Shown here piece after piece: positions 46,425-56,109 of a stretch of 64,000 nt of DNA; within the stretch, counting starts at the first letter, position 1, and each line of letters opens with the position of its first letter. Both the position numbers and the translations under genes were made by a program. The notes beneath the pieces were generated by a model. The model was given only the letters and a program-made list of their open reading frames with translations, did not search any database and was not told the DNA's origin. Source of the stretch: RGIG2094 sp045660065 (GTDB lineage: Bacteria; Bacillota; Clostridia; RGIG6154). Location of the stretch: positions 1 to 64,000 of the forward strand of contig JAZRDC010000030.1 in assembly GCA_045660065.1 (NCBI GenBank). The letters run 5' to 3'.

Positions 46425-46448
46425 AAAGTAAAAGATTGTAAATTTTTA

Positions 46449-46477
46449 TTGACTTTATCGGATAAATATTATATAAT
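46449..46477 (+). promoter_or_regulatory. Promoter of secD-secF
   Basis: TTGACT, 17 bp, TATAAT, about 40 bp before the secD start codon. Confidence 0.88.
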
Positions 46478-46517
46478 AGTTGTACATGTGGACAAAGTTT
46501 TAAGGAGGAAAAAAAGC

Positions 46518-47819
46518 ATGGGTAAAAGTTTTGCAAAACTTTTGATTGCAGTGCTCTTGATTGCGATAATTATTTATGGCGCATTTTTTGACATTACAAT
46601 CGGAAGTTGGAAGAAACCGGGTGTTTTCAGTGATGAAAGCGGTGTTGGCTCGGTAATTAAAGGTTTGGATTTAACAGGTGGTTCAGTTCTTACATTTGAA
46701 GCACAGGCAGATTCTGTTTCACCGGAACAGATGGCAACCGTTATCAATATTATGAGAACACGTCTTGACAGCCTTGGATACACAGAGGCTACAGTTAGAA
46801 GTCAGGGCGATAAGAAATTTGTTGTTGAAATGCCAGCAATCACAAATCCTGATGATGCAGAAGCCCTTTTGGGTAAAACTGCACAACTCAAATTTGTAGA
46901 TGCAGACGGAAACGAAGTTTTAAGCGGAACAGATGTTAAAAAAGCTACAAAAATGTATGGACAGCTTTCACAGACATCAGCTTCTGAAAACTATGTTGAA
47001 CTTCAACTTAACGAAGAAGGCGTTCCAAAGTTTGCAGCAGCAACAAAAGCTGCGGCTAACGCTCAGCCAGACGAAAATGGTAATGCTAAAAACTTCATCG
47101 CAATTATGCTTGATGATGAAGTAGTTTCAGCTCCTTCAGTAAGCCCTGAATATGCAGCAGAAGGTATCAATTCAGATACAGCAATCATTTCAGGCGGATT
47201 TACTGCTCAGGCTGCAGAAGAACTTGCAAGTATCATCAACGCAGGTCAGTTGCCATTTAACTTAAAGACAGTTTCAAAATCATCAGTTGGTGCAACTCTT
47301 GGTGAAAGAGCATTGGAATCAAGTCTTTTTGGTGCTTTAATCGGTATCATCATTATCTTGATCTTTATGCTTATCGTATACAGAGCAATGGGCTTGGCTG
47401 CTGATATCGCACTTGCTTGCTACATCGGTATCTTAATGCTCATCATGGGTCTCTTCCAGGTTAACTTAACACTTCCTGGTATTGCAGGTCTTATCTTGTC
47501 AGTTGGTATGGCAGTTGATGCTAACGTTGTTATTTTCGAAAGAGTTAAAGAAGAACTTAAAAGCGGTAAAACAACTAAAGCTGCAGTTTCAGCAGGCTTT
47601 AAGAGAGCATTTGCCGCAATCGTTGACTCTAACGTTACAACACTCATCGCGGCTGTTGTATTGTATGTTGTAGGTGCAGGTCTTATCAAAGGCTTTGCAA
47701 TCACATTGGGCTTGGGTATTATTGTAAGTATGTTCACAGCAATCTTTGTTACAAAATTCTTGCTTACTCAGATTGTTAACATCTTTGGCAAAAACCCAAA
47801 ATTATACTGCGGAAGATAA
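46518..47819 (+). CDS. secD: Protein translocase subunit SecD
   Basis: Accessory subunit of the Sec translocon that uses the proton gradient to complete protein export. The 433 residues have an N-terminal membrane segment, the GLDLTGGSVLTFEA signature, an extracytoplasmic domain and five C-terminal membrane segments with LPGIAGLILSVGMAVDANV and ERVKEEL. Length fits Firmicute SecD. A longer frame reaches 46386, but AAGGAGG nine bases before ATG 46518 defines the start. secF follows by 12 bp; in many Firmicutes the two are fused. Confidence 0.96.
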   Translation: MGKSFAKLLIAVLLIAIIIYGAFFDITIGSWKKPGVFSDESGVGSVIKGLDLTGGSVLTFEAQADSVSPEQMATVINIMRTRLDSLGYTEATVRSQGDKKFVVEMPAITNPDDAEALLGKTAQLKFVDADGNEVLSGTDVKKATKMYGQLSQTSASENYVELQLNEEGVPKFAAATKAAANAQPDENGNAKNFIAIMLDDEVVSAPSVSPEYAAEGINSDTAIISGGFTAQAAEELASIINAGQLPFNLKTVSKSSVGATLGERALESSLFGALIGIIIILIFMLIVYRAMGLAADIALACYIGILMLIMGLFQVNLTLPGIAGLILSVGMAVDANVVIFERVKEELKSGKTTKAAVSAGFKRAFAAIVDSNVTTLIAAVVLYVVGAGLIKGFAITLGLGIIVSMFTAIFVTKFLLTQIVNIFGKNPKLYCGR

Positions 47820-47831
47820 GGAGGCTGAAAA

Positions 47832-48719
47832 ATGTTTAATATTGTAAAAAATAAAAAGATTTTCTATATCGTTTCAGCAATCGTTATCCTTGCAGGTATT
47901 GCTTCAATGCTTATCCAGGGATTTAAAATGGACATTGATTTTGCAGGCGGTATTGAATGTACAGTTAATGTTGGTACTGTTGTAGACAGTGCTAAATCAA
48001 GCGAAATTGCAAAAATCGTTAAAGATTCTGCAGGCGTTAACGCAACTGTTCAGAAAACAGGCGATAACGGTACAGACGCTTTAATCAAAATTTCAGAAGA
48101 ACTTACAATGGAAAAAGAAGTTGCTATGAAAGATGCTCTTGTTAAAGGCCTTTCAATTGAAAAAGAAGCAATCACAAACTTTGAAGTTGTATCACCTACA
48201 GTAGGTAAAGAAATGCAGACAAGCGCTATTTTAGCAGTAATCATCGCTGTTGCTTTGATGCTTGTTTACATCTCATTGAGATTTGAATTCTTATCAGGTT
48301 GTGCAGCAGTTGTTGCTCTTATCCACGACGTATTGGTTATGCTCGGAATTTACTCAATTTTCCAGCTTCCTGTTAACACAACATTTATTGCTGCGATTTT
48401 GACCATTCTTGGTTACTCAATCAACGCAACAATCGTTCTTTTTGACAGAGTAAGAGAAAATCAGAAAATTCAGAGAAAAGAAACATTTGTTAACACTGTA
48501 AACACAAGTGTATGGCAGACAATGCTTCGTTCACTCAACACATCACTTACAACTCTTGCAACACTTATCGTATTGTTCTTTGTTGGTGTTGATTCAATCA
48601 AAGAATTCGCACTTCCTATAACAGTTGGTGTTGTAGCAGGTTTCTATTCATCAGTATTTATCTCAGGTAACATCTGGGCTGAATTCAAAAAACTTGCTAA
48701 GCACAAAAATGTTGCGTAA
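47832..48719 (+). CDS. secF: Protein translocase subunit SecF
   Basis: Partner of SecD in the Sec translocon. The 295 residues contain the N-terminal FKMDIDFAGGIECTV signature, a small extracytoplasmic domain and five further membrane segments with the conserved ILTILGYSINATIVLFDRVR block. AAGGAGG precedes the ATG. It ends the secDF operon at a terminator 17 bp downstream. Confidence 0.96.
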   Translation: MFNIVKNKKIFYIVSAIVILAGIASMLIQGFKMDIDFAGGIECTVNVGTVVDSAKSSEIAKIVKDSAGVNATVQKTGDNGTDALIKISEELTMEKEVAMKDALVKGLSIEKEAITNFEVVSPTVGKEMQTSAILAVIIAVALMLVYISLRFEFLSGCAAVVALIHDVLVMLGIYSIFQLPVNTTFIAAILTILGYSINATIVLFDRVRENQKIQRKETFVNTVNTSVWQTMLRSLNTSLTTLATLIVLFFVGVDSIKEFALPITVGVVAGFYSSVFISGNIWAEFKKLAKHKNVA

Positions 48720-48735
48720 TTAAATATTGATTTTT

Positions 48736-48771
48736 AAATGAGTTCGGTAACAAACCGGACTCATTTTTTTT
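48736..48771 (+). terminator. Intrinsic terminator after secF
   Basis: AAATGAGTTCGGT/ACCGGACTCATTT (one G-T pair), 5-nt loop, then a T run. Confidence 0.9.
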
Positions 48772-48812
48772 GCAGAAATTGTACTGATAGTATATAATTA
48801 TTCATAATTTTG

Positions 48813-48841
48813 TTTACTTTTTGAATTTGTTGTGGTATACT
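48813..48841 (+). promoter_or_regulatory. Promoter of the OLE RNA transcript
   Basis: TTTACT, 17 bp, TATACT. The predicted start falls just before the conserved-looking GGTGGCGCAG that opens the structured RNA. Confidence 0.7.
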
Positions 48842-48849
48842 ATATTTGT

Positions 48850-49440
48850 AAAAATAGGTGGCGCAGTATTCTAGTCAGATTTTTTCATTCCCAGGACGGG
48901 CCTAAAAATCCGTTGAAGGGCACATCGATGAAGTTTCTGGTGCCGGCTTTCGACGCCCAGTCGAGGGTTGGTGCTGGGAGTTAAGGATTAAGGGCGGTCG
49001 GCAATGGCATGCAGAATTCGACCCTTCTTCCGTGGAGACCTATACTTGTGGTGTATCTGCTGCGTGCTCTGTGAAGGGCCGGCGGAAAAACTACGACTTA
49101 GGATTAAACCTGCTTTGCGGTTAAATTTTTAGCTGTGGGCAGAGTAGCCTGCCTTGAGCGGGTGTGGTGGATTGTAAGATCAGGCGTTTTTTGGTCGGCC
49201 AACTGAAAAACACTATTGCTTCATGAAACCTCATTTGCAAAAGAGGCTAAGATTGATTAAATCTGTAGAGGAAATCTCCTAGGCTGTTGGAAACAGATAT
49301 GCAAAGGATTAGAGTGCGGACTAAGTGGCAATCGGGTACGAAACTGAGCGATCGTTTCGGCCGTGCTTTAAAGGGAAACCGCCCACATCGGCGACGAGTG
49401 AGCAGCATAGCGGGAAAACCAACCCGACCTAAGCCGTAAA
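48850..49440 (+). ncRNA. ole: OLE RNA (ornate, large, extremophilic RNA)
   Basis: About 590 bp without a usable reading frame but rich in G and helices compared with its A+T-rich flanks, with its own promoter and preceded by a terminator. It lies directly before an OapA homologue and then dxs-tlyA-nadK-argR-recN, the diagnostic neighbourhood of OLE RNA in Firmicutes. Internal stems include CCTC/GAGG around 49227-49244 and a GTTTTT/AAAAAC pairing around 49188-49213; GAAA-rich junction loops are frequent. In Bacillus halodurans, OLE RNA forms a membrane-bound RNP with OapA and is linked to tolerance of cold, alcohol and Mg2+ stress. The identification rests on size, structure and context; the exact ends are estimated. 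Confidence 0.85.
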
Positions 49441-49491
49441 TTTTACTTTGTGTATTGCCCCTTTATTTACATTTTTTAGGAGTGTAGTAAT

Positions 49492-50052
49492 TTGAAGAAA
49501 AAGATTAAATTTAAATCAGGAAAAAAGAAAATAAGTATAAAATATGTACTCACAATTTCTTTTACCACACTTGTAATTGCCATTTTAATGAAAACCATAA
49601 GCGATGCTTTGCTTGAAAATATTATAATGGCATACAGTTACTTTATATTGCTTGGAATAATATTGATAGGTATTATTTTCGATATTGTAGGCGTTGCGGT
49701 TACATCCTGCGATGAAACAAAGTTCCACGCAATGGCATCTGACAAGGTTTATGGTGCAAAAGAAAGCATTATGCTTATAAAAAATGCAGAAAAAGTTTCA
49801 AGCATCTGTAACGACGTTATAGGCGACGTGTGCGGAATTATAAGCGGTGCGGTGTCAAGTTGGATTGTGGTGCAACTTGCAGTTGGCGGGATAAGTGCGG
49901 GAGAAGATTTTCTTGCCCTTGGTATGACAGGGGTAGTTTCTGCTCTTACCGTTGGCGGAAAAGCACTGGGGAAATTTGCCGCAATTAATTTAAACAGTAA
50001 TATTGTATATTTAGCAGGAAAAATTATAAGATTTTTCAAGTTTAAAAAATAG
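49492..50052 (+). CDS. oapA: OLE-associated membrane protein OapA
   Basis: The 186-residue protein has a very basic N-terminus (MKKKIKFKSGKKK), suitable for RNA contact, and about four membrane segments. Between them lies a conserved-looking block: GVAVTSCDETKFHAMAS, VYGAKESIML and NAEKVSSICNDVIGDVCG. OapA binds OLE RNA and carries it to the membrane. The family is described as having an RxxxD motif; here the candidate is KTISD (34-38), a conservative change. The FHAMAS...NAEK...CNDVIGD layout also recalls the DUF21/CNNM membrane domain of Mg2+-related proteins (my inference). Start is TTG, nine bases after AGGAG. It follows the RNA by about 50 bp and precedes dxs by 19 bp. Confidence 0.87.
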   Translation: MKKKIKFKSGKKKISIKYVLTISFTTLVIAILMKTISDALLENIIMAYSYFILLGIILIGIIFDIVGVAVTSCDETKFHAMASDKVYGAKESIMLIKNAEKVSSICNDVIGDVCGIISGAVSSWIVVQLAVGGISAGEDFLALGMTGVVSALTVGGKALGKFAAINLNSNIVYLAGKIIRFFKFKK

Positions 50053-50071
50053 TAAGAGAGGGGCGAAAGGT

Positions 50072-51889
50072 ATGGGCATTATTGATTCTATAAAATCACC
50101 CGAAGATGTAAAAAAACTGAATAATGCTGAACTTGCGCGCCTTTCAGGTGAGTTAAGAAAGATTGTAACAGAATCTGTTGCAAAAAATGGGGGGCATCTT
50201 GCTTCAAATCTTGGTATTGTTGAAATAACTCTTGCACTTTTTAAAGTGTTTAATCTGCCTGAAGATAAAATTGTGTACGACGTAGGGCATCAGTGCTACG
50301 TTCACAAGATTTTAACAGGCAGAAAAGATAAAATGGATACTTTAAGAACCTATGGCGGTGTGGCAGGATTTCCTAAAATTCAGGAAAGCGAATACGATGC
50401 TTTTAACACAGGTCATTCAGGTGATTCTGTTTCTGTTGCTATGGGAATTGCAGAAAGCAACAGACTTAATAAAAAGGACGCTTTTGCTATTGCAGTAATC
50501 GGTGATGGCTCTTTGTCAAACGGACTTGCTTTTGAAGGCCTCAATAATGCGGGTAGAGAAAAATCAAATTTAGTTGTTGTGTTAAACGACAACGAAATGA
50601 GTATTTCCAAAAATGTTGGAAGTTTAAGTAATTACTTAAGTATGTTAAGAACCCGCCCGAAATATTCTGATTTTAAAAGAAACATTCAAAACAGACTTGG
50701 CAAGTTAAACGGTGTGGGATCAAAACTTTCAAAGGCACTTTCTGTAACAAAAGACAGCCTTAAGCATCTTTTAATTCCTGATACTGTTTTTGAGGCTTTG
50801 GGATTTACTTATGTTGGACCAATCGACGGACACGATATAGAACTTTTAACAACGGTTTTTGAACAGATTAAACATATAAACAAACCTGTTTTGGTGCATA
50901 CAATCACCAAAAAAGGCAAGGGTTATACTTTTGCAGAAAATAATCCTGCAGCATATCACGGAACAGGGGCTTTTGATGTTTCAAAGCCACTTAATGTAGT
51001 AGAAAAAAAGAACTCTTTTAACTATGTTTTAGACAAGGTTTTGTGTGAGCAGGCAGAAAAGAATGAAAATATAGTTGGAATTTGTGCGGCTATGGAACAG
51101 GCTGTTGGAATGAGTAAATTCCACAAAAGTTTCCCTGACAGATTTTACGATGCGGGAATTTGTGAGGGCCACGCAGTAACATTTGCGGCAGGTATGGCAA
51201 TTTCGGGCAAAACTCCTGTTGTTGCAATTTATTCAACATTTATGCAAAGAGCCTATGACAATGTTATAAGCGATGTTGCTCTTACTAATCAGCATGTTGT
51301 TTTTTGTATGGACAGAGCAGGACTTTCCGGTGAAGACGGAGAAACCCATCACGGACTTTTTGATGTTTCTTATATGTTGTCAGTTCCTAATATGACGGTG
51401 CTGACACCAAGAAGTCCAGATGTTTTTGAAAAGGCTCTTGAGATTGCCATAAATGACATAGAAGGTCCTGTTTCAATAAGATATCCGAAATCGGGGGCAT
51501 ACAGCAATGGCAATATTCCTGAAGATATTTTTAAAGCAGAACTCTTGCGTGAAGGAAATAAAGTTACCGTAATTACAATGTCAAGAATGACAGAAGTGGT
51601 GGCTTCTATCGACTTTGACGGTGACCATATCAATTTAAACAGCATAAAACCTCTTGATAAAGAAGCGATAATTAAATCTGCGTCCAAAACTGGCAGAGTT
51701 ATTACAGTTGAGGACAACCTTATATCAGGCGGTATGGGAGATAAGGTTGCAGAAATTTTAAAAGAATTAAAAATTCCTGTTACAAAACTTGGAATTTATG
51801 ACAGATTTGTTACCCACGGAAGTGTGGACGAGTTATTAAAAGAATTAAAACTTGATAAAGACTCCATTTTAAAGGTGATTGAAGAATGA
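50072..51889 (+). CDS. dxs: 1-deoxy-D-xylulose-5-phosphate synthase
   Basis: Thiamine-diphosphate enzyme condensing pyruvate and glyceraldehyde-3-phosphate, the first step of the MEP isoprenoid pathway. The 605 residues show LASNLGIVEITLAL, DVGHQCYVHKIL, the TPP/Mg motif GDGSLSNGLAFEGLNN, and a transketolase C-terminal part with DRAGLSGEDGETHHG. Length is slightly short for the family (about 620-640) but complete. The stop overlaps the tlyA start by four bases. Confidence 0.96.
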   Translation: MGIIDSIKSPEDVKKLNNAELARLSGELRKIVTESVAKNGGHLASNLGIVEITLALFKVFNLPEDKIVYDVGHQCYVHKILTGRKDKMDTLRTYGGVAGFPKIQESEYDAFNTGHSGDSVSVAMGIAESNRLNKKDAFAIAVIGDGSLSNGLAFEGLNNAGREKSNLVVVLNDNEMSISKNVGSLSNYLSMLRTRPKYSDFKRNIQNRLGKLNGVGSKLSKALSVTKDSLKHLLIPDTVFEALGFTYVGPIDGHDIELLTTVFEQIKHINKPVLVHTITKKGKGYTFAENNPAAYHGTGAFDVSKPLNVVEKKNSFNYVLDKVLCEQAEKNENIVGICAAMEQAVGMSKFHKSFPDRFYDAGICEGHAVTFAAGMAISGKTPVVAIYSTFMQRAYDNVISDVALTNQHVVFCMDRAGLSGEDGETHHGLFDVSYMLSVPNMTVLTPRSPDVFEKALEIAINDIEGPVSIRYPKSGAYSNGNIPEDIFKAELLREGNKVTVITMSRMTEVVASIDFDGDHINLNSIKPLDKEAIIKSASKTGRVITVEDNLISGGMGDKVAEILKELKIPVTKLGIYDRFVTHGSVDELLKELKLDKDSILKVIEE

Positions 51890-52683
51890 AAACAAGATTA
51901 GACGTATATCTTTTTGAAAATGGAATGGCAGAAAGCCGTGAAAAGGCAAGAAGCATAATAATGAGCGGAAGCGTTTATGTCAACAATCAGAAAGCCGATA
52001 AGGCGGGATATTCTGTAAACGACGGCGATAATGTGGAGGTGCGCGGAAAGCAGAATCCATATGTAAGTCGAGGCGGTTTGAAACTTGATAAAGCCATGAG
52101 CGTGTTTGATATTACACTAAATGGCAAGGTTTGTATGGATATTGGTGCTTCCACCGGCGGATTTACCGACTGTATGCTTCAAAATGGCGCCACAAAGGTT
52201 TTTTCTGTTGATGTTGGCTATGGTCAACTTGCCTGGAAATTAAGATGCGACGAAAGAGTCGTAAATATGGAAAGAACAAATATAAGAAATGTAACAGAAG
52301 AGCAAATCGGTGAAAAACTTGATTTTGCATCGGTTGATGTTTCTTTTATATCTTTAAAACACGTTTTGCCTGTTGCTAAAAAACTGCTTAAAGACGGCGG
52401 CGAAATGGTCTGTCTTATAAAACCGCAGTTTGAAGCAGGCAGAGAAAAGGTTGGCAAAAAAGGGGTAGTAAGAGATATTTCAGTTCACTACGAAGTGGTG
52501 GAAAACATAATTGCTCTTGCAAAAGAAGAAGGATTTTATCCATCAAATCTTGATTATTCGCCAATCAAAGGCCCTGAGGGCAATATTGAATATATAATTC
52601 ATTTGAAAACAATTGAGACAGATTGTGAAATTGATGTTAAAAAAGTGGTGGATTTAAGCCACGAGAATTTAGCATCTGCTTAA
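51886..52683 (+). CDS. tlyA: TlyA-family rRNA 2'-O-methyltransferase
   Basis: The 265 residues combine an N-terminal S4 RNA-binding domain (about 1-62, RLDVYLFENGMAESREKAR) with an FtsJ-like methyltransferase domain (DIGASTGGFTDCML SAM-binding motif at about 85-98, SVDVGYGQL, DVSFISL). TlyA methylates 16S and/or 23S rRNA cytidines at the 2'-O position. Named yqxC in Bacillus. It is translationally coupled to dxs. Confidence 0.94.
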   Translation: MKTRLDVYLFENGMAESREKARSIIMSGSVYVNNQKADKAGYSVNDGDNVEVRGKQNPYVSRGGLKLDKAMSVFDITLNGKVCMDIGASTGGFTDCMLQNGATKVFSVDVGYGQLAWKLRCDERVVNMERTNIRNVTEEQIGEKLDFASVDVSFISLKHVLPVAKKLLKDGGEMVCLIKPQFEAGREKVGKKGVVRDISVHYEVVENIIALAKEEGFYPSNLDYSPIKGPEGNIEYIIHLKTIETDCEIDVKKVVDLSHENLASA

Positions 52684-52696
52684 AAGAGGAAGTTTT

Positions 52697-53542
52697 ATGA
52701 AAAAAATTGCACTGATTACCAATTTAACAAGAGACAAAGATTTAATCCACACAAAAAATGTGGCAGAAAGTCTTTGTGATTTTGGTGTGCAGATTTTTAC
52801 CAATGTTAAAGATATTGAAAACACCTGCTATGTTGAAAATATGGACGAAATATTTAAAAGCGTTGATATGGCAATAGTTTTAGGGGGAGACGGAACACTT
52901 CTTAACACTTCAAAATATGCCCATCTTAACTCTGTTCCGCTCCTTGGTTACAACATAGGAAATCTTGGATTTTTGGTAGAACTTGAAAAAGGTGAAAAAA
53001 GTGAATTTTCAAGACTTTTTTCAGGTGAATTTGAAATAGAAAACAGAATGATGCTTGAAGCAAAAGTTTTAAGAGGCGACAAAGAAGTTTTCGGCGGTAT
53101 TGCCTTAAATGATGTGGTAGTGTCCCGCGGGGCAACACCTAAAATGGTTCACTTAAATCTTAGTGTAGATAAAAACGAAGTAAGCGACTATTATTCAGAC
53201 GGAATTATAGTTGCAACGCCTACCGGGTCTACTGCATATTCTCTTTCAGCAGGCGGACCTGTGGTATCACCGGGGTTGGATGTGATTATAATAACTCCTG
53301 TCTGCCCACATACGGTTACTTCAAGACCTGTTGTGGTATCGGGTGAAAGCGAAGTTGCAATTACCGTTGATATTTACCACAATGAAGATGTGGTTGTTAT
53401 GTGCGACGGTGAGCACGGCATCAAACTTCAGTCAGGGGACAGGGTTGTTGTATCCAAAGCAGAGAAGAGTACAAAACTTATAAGATTTGGCAAAAAGACA
53501 TTTTTTGATGTATTGCAGCAAAAACTTTCAGAAAGAAAATAA
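52697..53542 (+). CDS. nadK: NAD kinase
   Basis: Phosphorylates NAD to NADP. The 281 residues carry the family motifs VLGGDGTLLNTSKY (GGDG with catalytic Asp), NIGNLGFLVEL and DGIIVATPTGSTAYSLSAGG. Length is typical. It lies 13 bp after tlyA and 16 bp before argR. Confidence 0.96.
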   Translation: MKKIALITNLTRDKDLIHTKNVAESLCDFGVQIFTNVKDIENTCYVENMDEIFKSVDMAIVLGGDGTLLNTSKYAHLNSVPLLGYNIGNLGFLVELEKGEKSEFSRLFSGEFEIENRMMLEAKVLRGDKEVFGGIALNDVVVSRGATPKMVHLNLSVDKNEVSDYYSDGIIVATPTGSTAYSLSAGGPVVSPGLDVIIITPVCPHTVTSRPVVVSGESEVAITVDIYHNEDVVVMCDGEHGIKLQSGDRVVVSKAEKSTKLIRFGKKTFFDVLQQKLSERK

Positions 53543-53558
53543 TTTGGAGGATTTTTAA

Positions 53559-54014
53559 ATGTCAAAGAAAAAAAGACATGATGAGATAATAAGACTTATA
53601 AGCGAAAATGTGGTAGAAACTCAAGGCCAACTTACACAAATGCTTTTAGATGAAGGCTTTGATGTTACTCAGGCAACAGTTTCAAGAGATATAAAAGAAC
53701 TGCGTCTGGTAAAGGTGTCAGACTTTGATGACAATTACAGATACGCAATGTCACGCTCTGAAAATCCTGTATCAATGCTCAGTCGTAACATTCAGTTGTT
53801 AAAACACGTTATTTTGTCAATTGAAAGTGCAAAAAACATTGTTGTTATAAAAACATTGGCAGGTTCTGCACAAGGTTGTGCAAGTGCCCTGGAGTCAATG
53901 AATTTTGAAAAAATTGTTGGTGTAATCGCAGGAGATGACACTATCTTTGCGGTTGTGCCTGATGATTCAGATGCCGATAAATTAATCAAGAAAATCCAAG
54001 AGGTAATTGAATAA
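53559..54014 (+). CDS. argR: Arginine repressor ArgR
   Basis: Hexameric arginine-responsive regulator. The 151 residues have an N-terminal winged helix (VETQGQLTQMLLDEGFDVTQ with ATVSRDIKELRLVKV) and a C-terminal hexamerisation/arginine-binding domain with GSAQGCASALES and GDDTIFAV. GGAGG precedes the ATG. Position between nadK and recN is conserved in Firmicutes. The stop overlaps the recN ATG by one base. Confidence 0.96.
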   Translation: MSKKKRHDEIIRLISENVVETQGQLTQMLLDEGFDVTQATVSRDIKELRLVKVSDFDDNYRYAMSRSENPVSMLSRNIQLLKHVILSIESAKNIVVIKTLAGSAQGCASALESMNFEKIVGVIAGDDTIFAVVPDDSDADKLIKKIQEVIE

Positions 54015-55687
54015 TGCTTGGTCATTTACACATTGAAAATATTGCAATAATGGATAATGTGAGTTTAGAACTTGAATCAGGCTTTCTTGCACTTACGGGT
54101 CAGACCGGTGCGGGAAAGTCTATTATCATTGACTCAATTAATCTTTTGACAGGTGAGAGAAGTTCAAGAGAACTTGTTAAATCAGGCAAAGACAAGGCGT
54201 TGGTTGAAGGTGCGGTGTATACTGACAACAAAGAGGTTTTTGAAATCCTTTCAGACAGCGGAATTCCTTGTTTTGACGGCGAGCCTTTGATTTTAAGCCG
54301 TGAAATCACCAAAGACGGAAGAAGCACAGTAAGAATTAACGGTAAACTTTCAACAACTGCCCTTTTAAGAGAAATTTGCGCGAAAATTATAAATATTCAC
54401 GGTCAGAATGACAATCAGAGTATTTTAGATACAAAATTTCACGGCGAATTTTTAGATGATTTTGCATCTCTTAACGATAAACTTGAAGACTATAAAATTA
54501 CATATGACAGTTATAAAGAAACACAAAATCTTTTAGATAATATTAATGATGATGAAACTCAAAAAGAGCAAAGAAAAGATTTTCTTGCCTTTCAGATTAA
54601 CGAAATTGAAGAAGCAAAACTGACTATCGGTGAAGATGAGGAACTTTTAAGTCAGCGTCAGAAATATTTAAACTTTGAAAAATACCAGGAAAATGTAAAC
54701 AGAAGTTATTATGCCCTTTCAGGGGGAGACGATTTTGAAGGAGCCTGCTCATTGGTGAAAAATGCGGTAAAAGGCTTGGAAGAACTATCGGTATTTTCTT
54801 CAGATGCAGGAGAAATTTTAGAAAGAATAAAAGATGCTGCATCAGAACTTGAAGACATAAAAGAACTTGTTTACGACCTTAAAAATGACGATGAATTTGC
54901 AGATATTGATATTAACTATGTAGAAAGTAGAATTGATACAATAAATCGTTTAAAACGCAAATACGGCGCAGAGATTGAGGATATCTTAAAACAAAAAGAA
55001 GAATTCCAAAATGAACTCGAATCTATCGAAAACAGTGATTTTAATAAAGAACAACTATTGAAAAAATTAAATGAACTGTCAGACGAAATTAATAAAAAAG
55101 CAGAAGAAATTGAAAGTCTTAGAATTTCTGCCGCAGAAAAAATGAAAAAACAGGTAATGGCTCAGCTTAAAGACCTTGAAATGGACAAAGTGTTGTTTGA
55201 TACTGAAATTAAACGATGCGATATAAACCAAAAAGGCTTTAATGAAATTCAGTTCCTTATTTCAACAAATCCGGGTGAGCCTTTAAAGCCTCTTAACAAA
55301 ATCGCATCAGGCGGTGAACTTTCAAGAATAATTCTTGCACTTAAAGTTGTGCTTTCTGAGCGCGACCAGGTGTCCACAATGATATTTGACGAAGTGGATG
55401 TTGGTGTTGGAGGAAGTGCAGCACAAAAAATTGCAGAAAAGTTAAAAACTATTTCAAAAAACCGTCAGGTTATAGTAATTACTCACTTAGCGCAGATTGC
55501 AAGTTTTGCGGACAATCACTATCTTATTTCAAAAAGCGTTACAGATGGCAGTACCCACTCTGAAATCACTTTGCTTGATGATAAACAAAGGGTTGATGAA
55601 ATCGCAAGAATTATCAGCGGCAGCGTTATAACTGACAGCGCAAAGCAAACTGCAACTGAAATGATAAAAATGGCAAAAAGTTTTTAA
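54014..55687 (+). CDS. recN: DNA repair protein RecN
   Basis: SMC-like ATPase active in double-strand break repair. The 557 residues have an N-terminal Walker A (TGQTGAGKSIIIDSINLL, about 28-45), long coiled-coil arms (about 155-370) and a C-terminal ABC signature ASGGELSRIILALK with Walker B MIFDEVDVGVGG. Length and order fit the family. It is coupled to argR and followed by the rseC-like gene after 8 bp. Confidence 0.95.
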   Translation: MLGHLHIENIAIMDNVSLELESGFLALTGQTGAGKSIIIDSINLLTGERSSRELVKSGKDKALVEGAVYTDNKEVFEILSDSGIPCFDGEPLILSREITKDGRSTVRINGKLSTTALLREICAKIINIHGQNDNQSILDTKFHGEFLDDFASLNDKLEDYKITYDSYKETQNLLDNINDDETQKEQRKDFLAFQINEIEEAKLTIGEDEELLSQRQKYLNFEKYQENVNRSYYALSGGDDFEGACSLVKNAVKGLEELSVFSSDAGEILERIKDAASELEDIKELVYDLKNDDEFADIDINYVESRIDTINRLKRKYGAEIEDILKQKEEFQNELESIENSDFNKEQLLKKLNELSDEINKKAEEIESLRISAAEKMKKQVMAQLKDLEMDKVLFDTEIKRCDINQKGFNEIQFLISTNPGEPLKPLNKIASGGELSRIILALKVVLSERDQVSTMIFDEVDVGVGGSAAQKIAEKLKTISKNRQVIVITHLAQIASFADNHYLISKSVTDGSTHSEITLLDDKQRVDEIARIISGSVITDSAKQTATEMIKMAKSF

Positions 55688-55695
55688 GGAGACTT

Positions 55696-56109
55696 ATGGA
55701 AAAAGCAATAGGAAAAGTTTTAAGCATAAAGGGCGATATGGCTGAAGTTTTAGTAATGCGTGGGTCTATGTGTGGCGACAGTTGCTCGAACTGCGGAATG
55801 TGTGAAAACAAAGGCACAAAAATCATAGCAGAAAATTTAGTGGGTGCACAAAAAGGCGACAGCGTTGAACTTGGAGTTTCAACATCAAAAGGACTAAAGG
55901 CGGCGGCTTTGGTGTATATGATACCCGTTGTGATTTTAATTGCATCGGTGGTGCTTTTCTTAAAAATAGGTTTTGGCGAAGGACAAGCGGTGCTTTTATC
56001 AATTCTTATAATGGCTTTTTGGTTTGCCTTGATATTTATTGCCGAAAAACTTGGAATTTTTAAAAATAAAATAAATGCAAAAATAATAAAAAAAGAGAAT
56101 GTAAATTAA
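55696..56109 (+). CDS. SoxR-reducing system protein RseC family
   Basis: The 137-residue membrane protein has an N-terminal domain with four Cys in the GDSCSNCGMCENKG cluster region, followed by two membrane segments (about 75-95 and 102-122), the layout of RseC/MucC proteins. These are linked to electron transport (Rnf/SoxR reduction) and in Firmicutes often stand alone. The start follows TAAGGAG. The last codons and stop lie inside a 38-bp perfect palindromic terminator. Confidence 0.85.
   Translation: MEKAIGKVLSIKGDMAEVLVMRGSMCGDSCSNCGMCENKGTKIIAENLVGAQKGDSVELGVSTSKGLKAAALVYMIPVVILIASVVLFLKIGFGEGQAVLLSILIMAFWFALIFIAEKLGIFKNKINAKIIKKENVN

Noticed and set aside
48850..49440. tmRNA or RNase P RNA as identity of the large non-coding region
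   Set aside because: No tRNA-like ends, no encoded Ala-rich tag with stop, and none of the RNase P core sequences that I know; the OapA neighbour fits OLE RNA instead.
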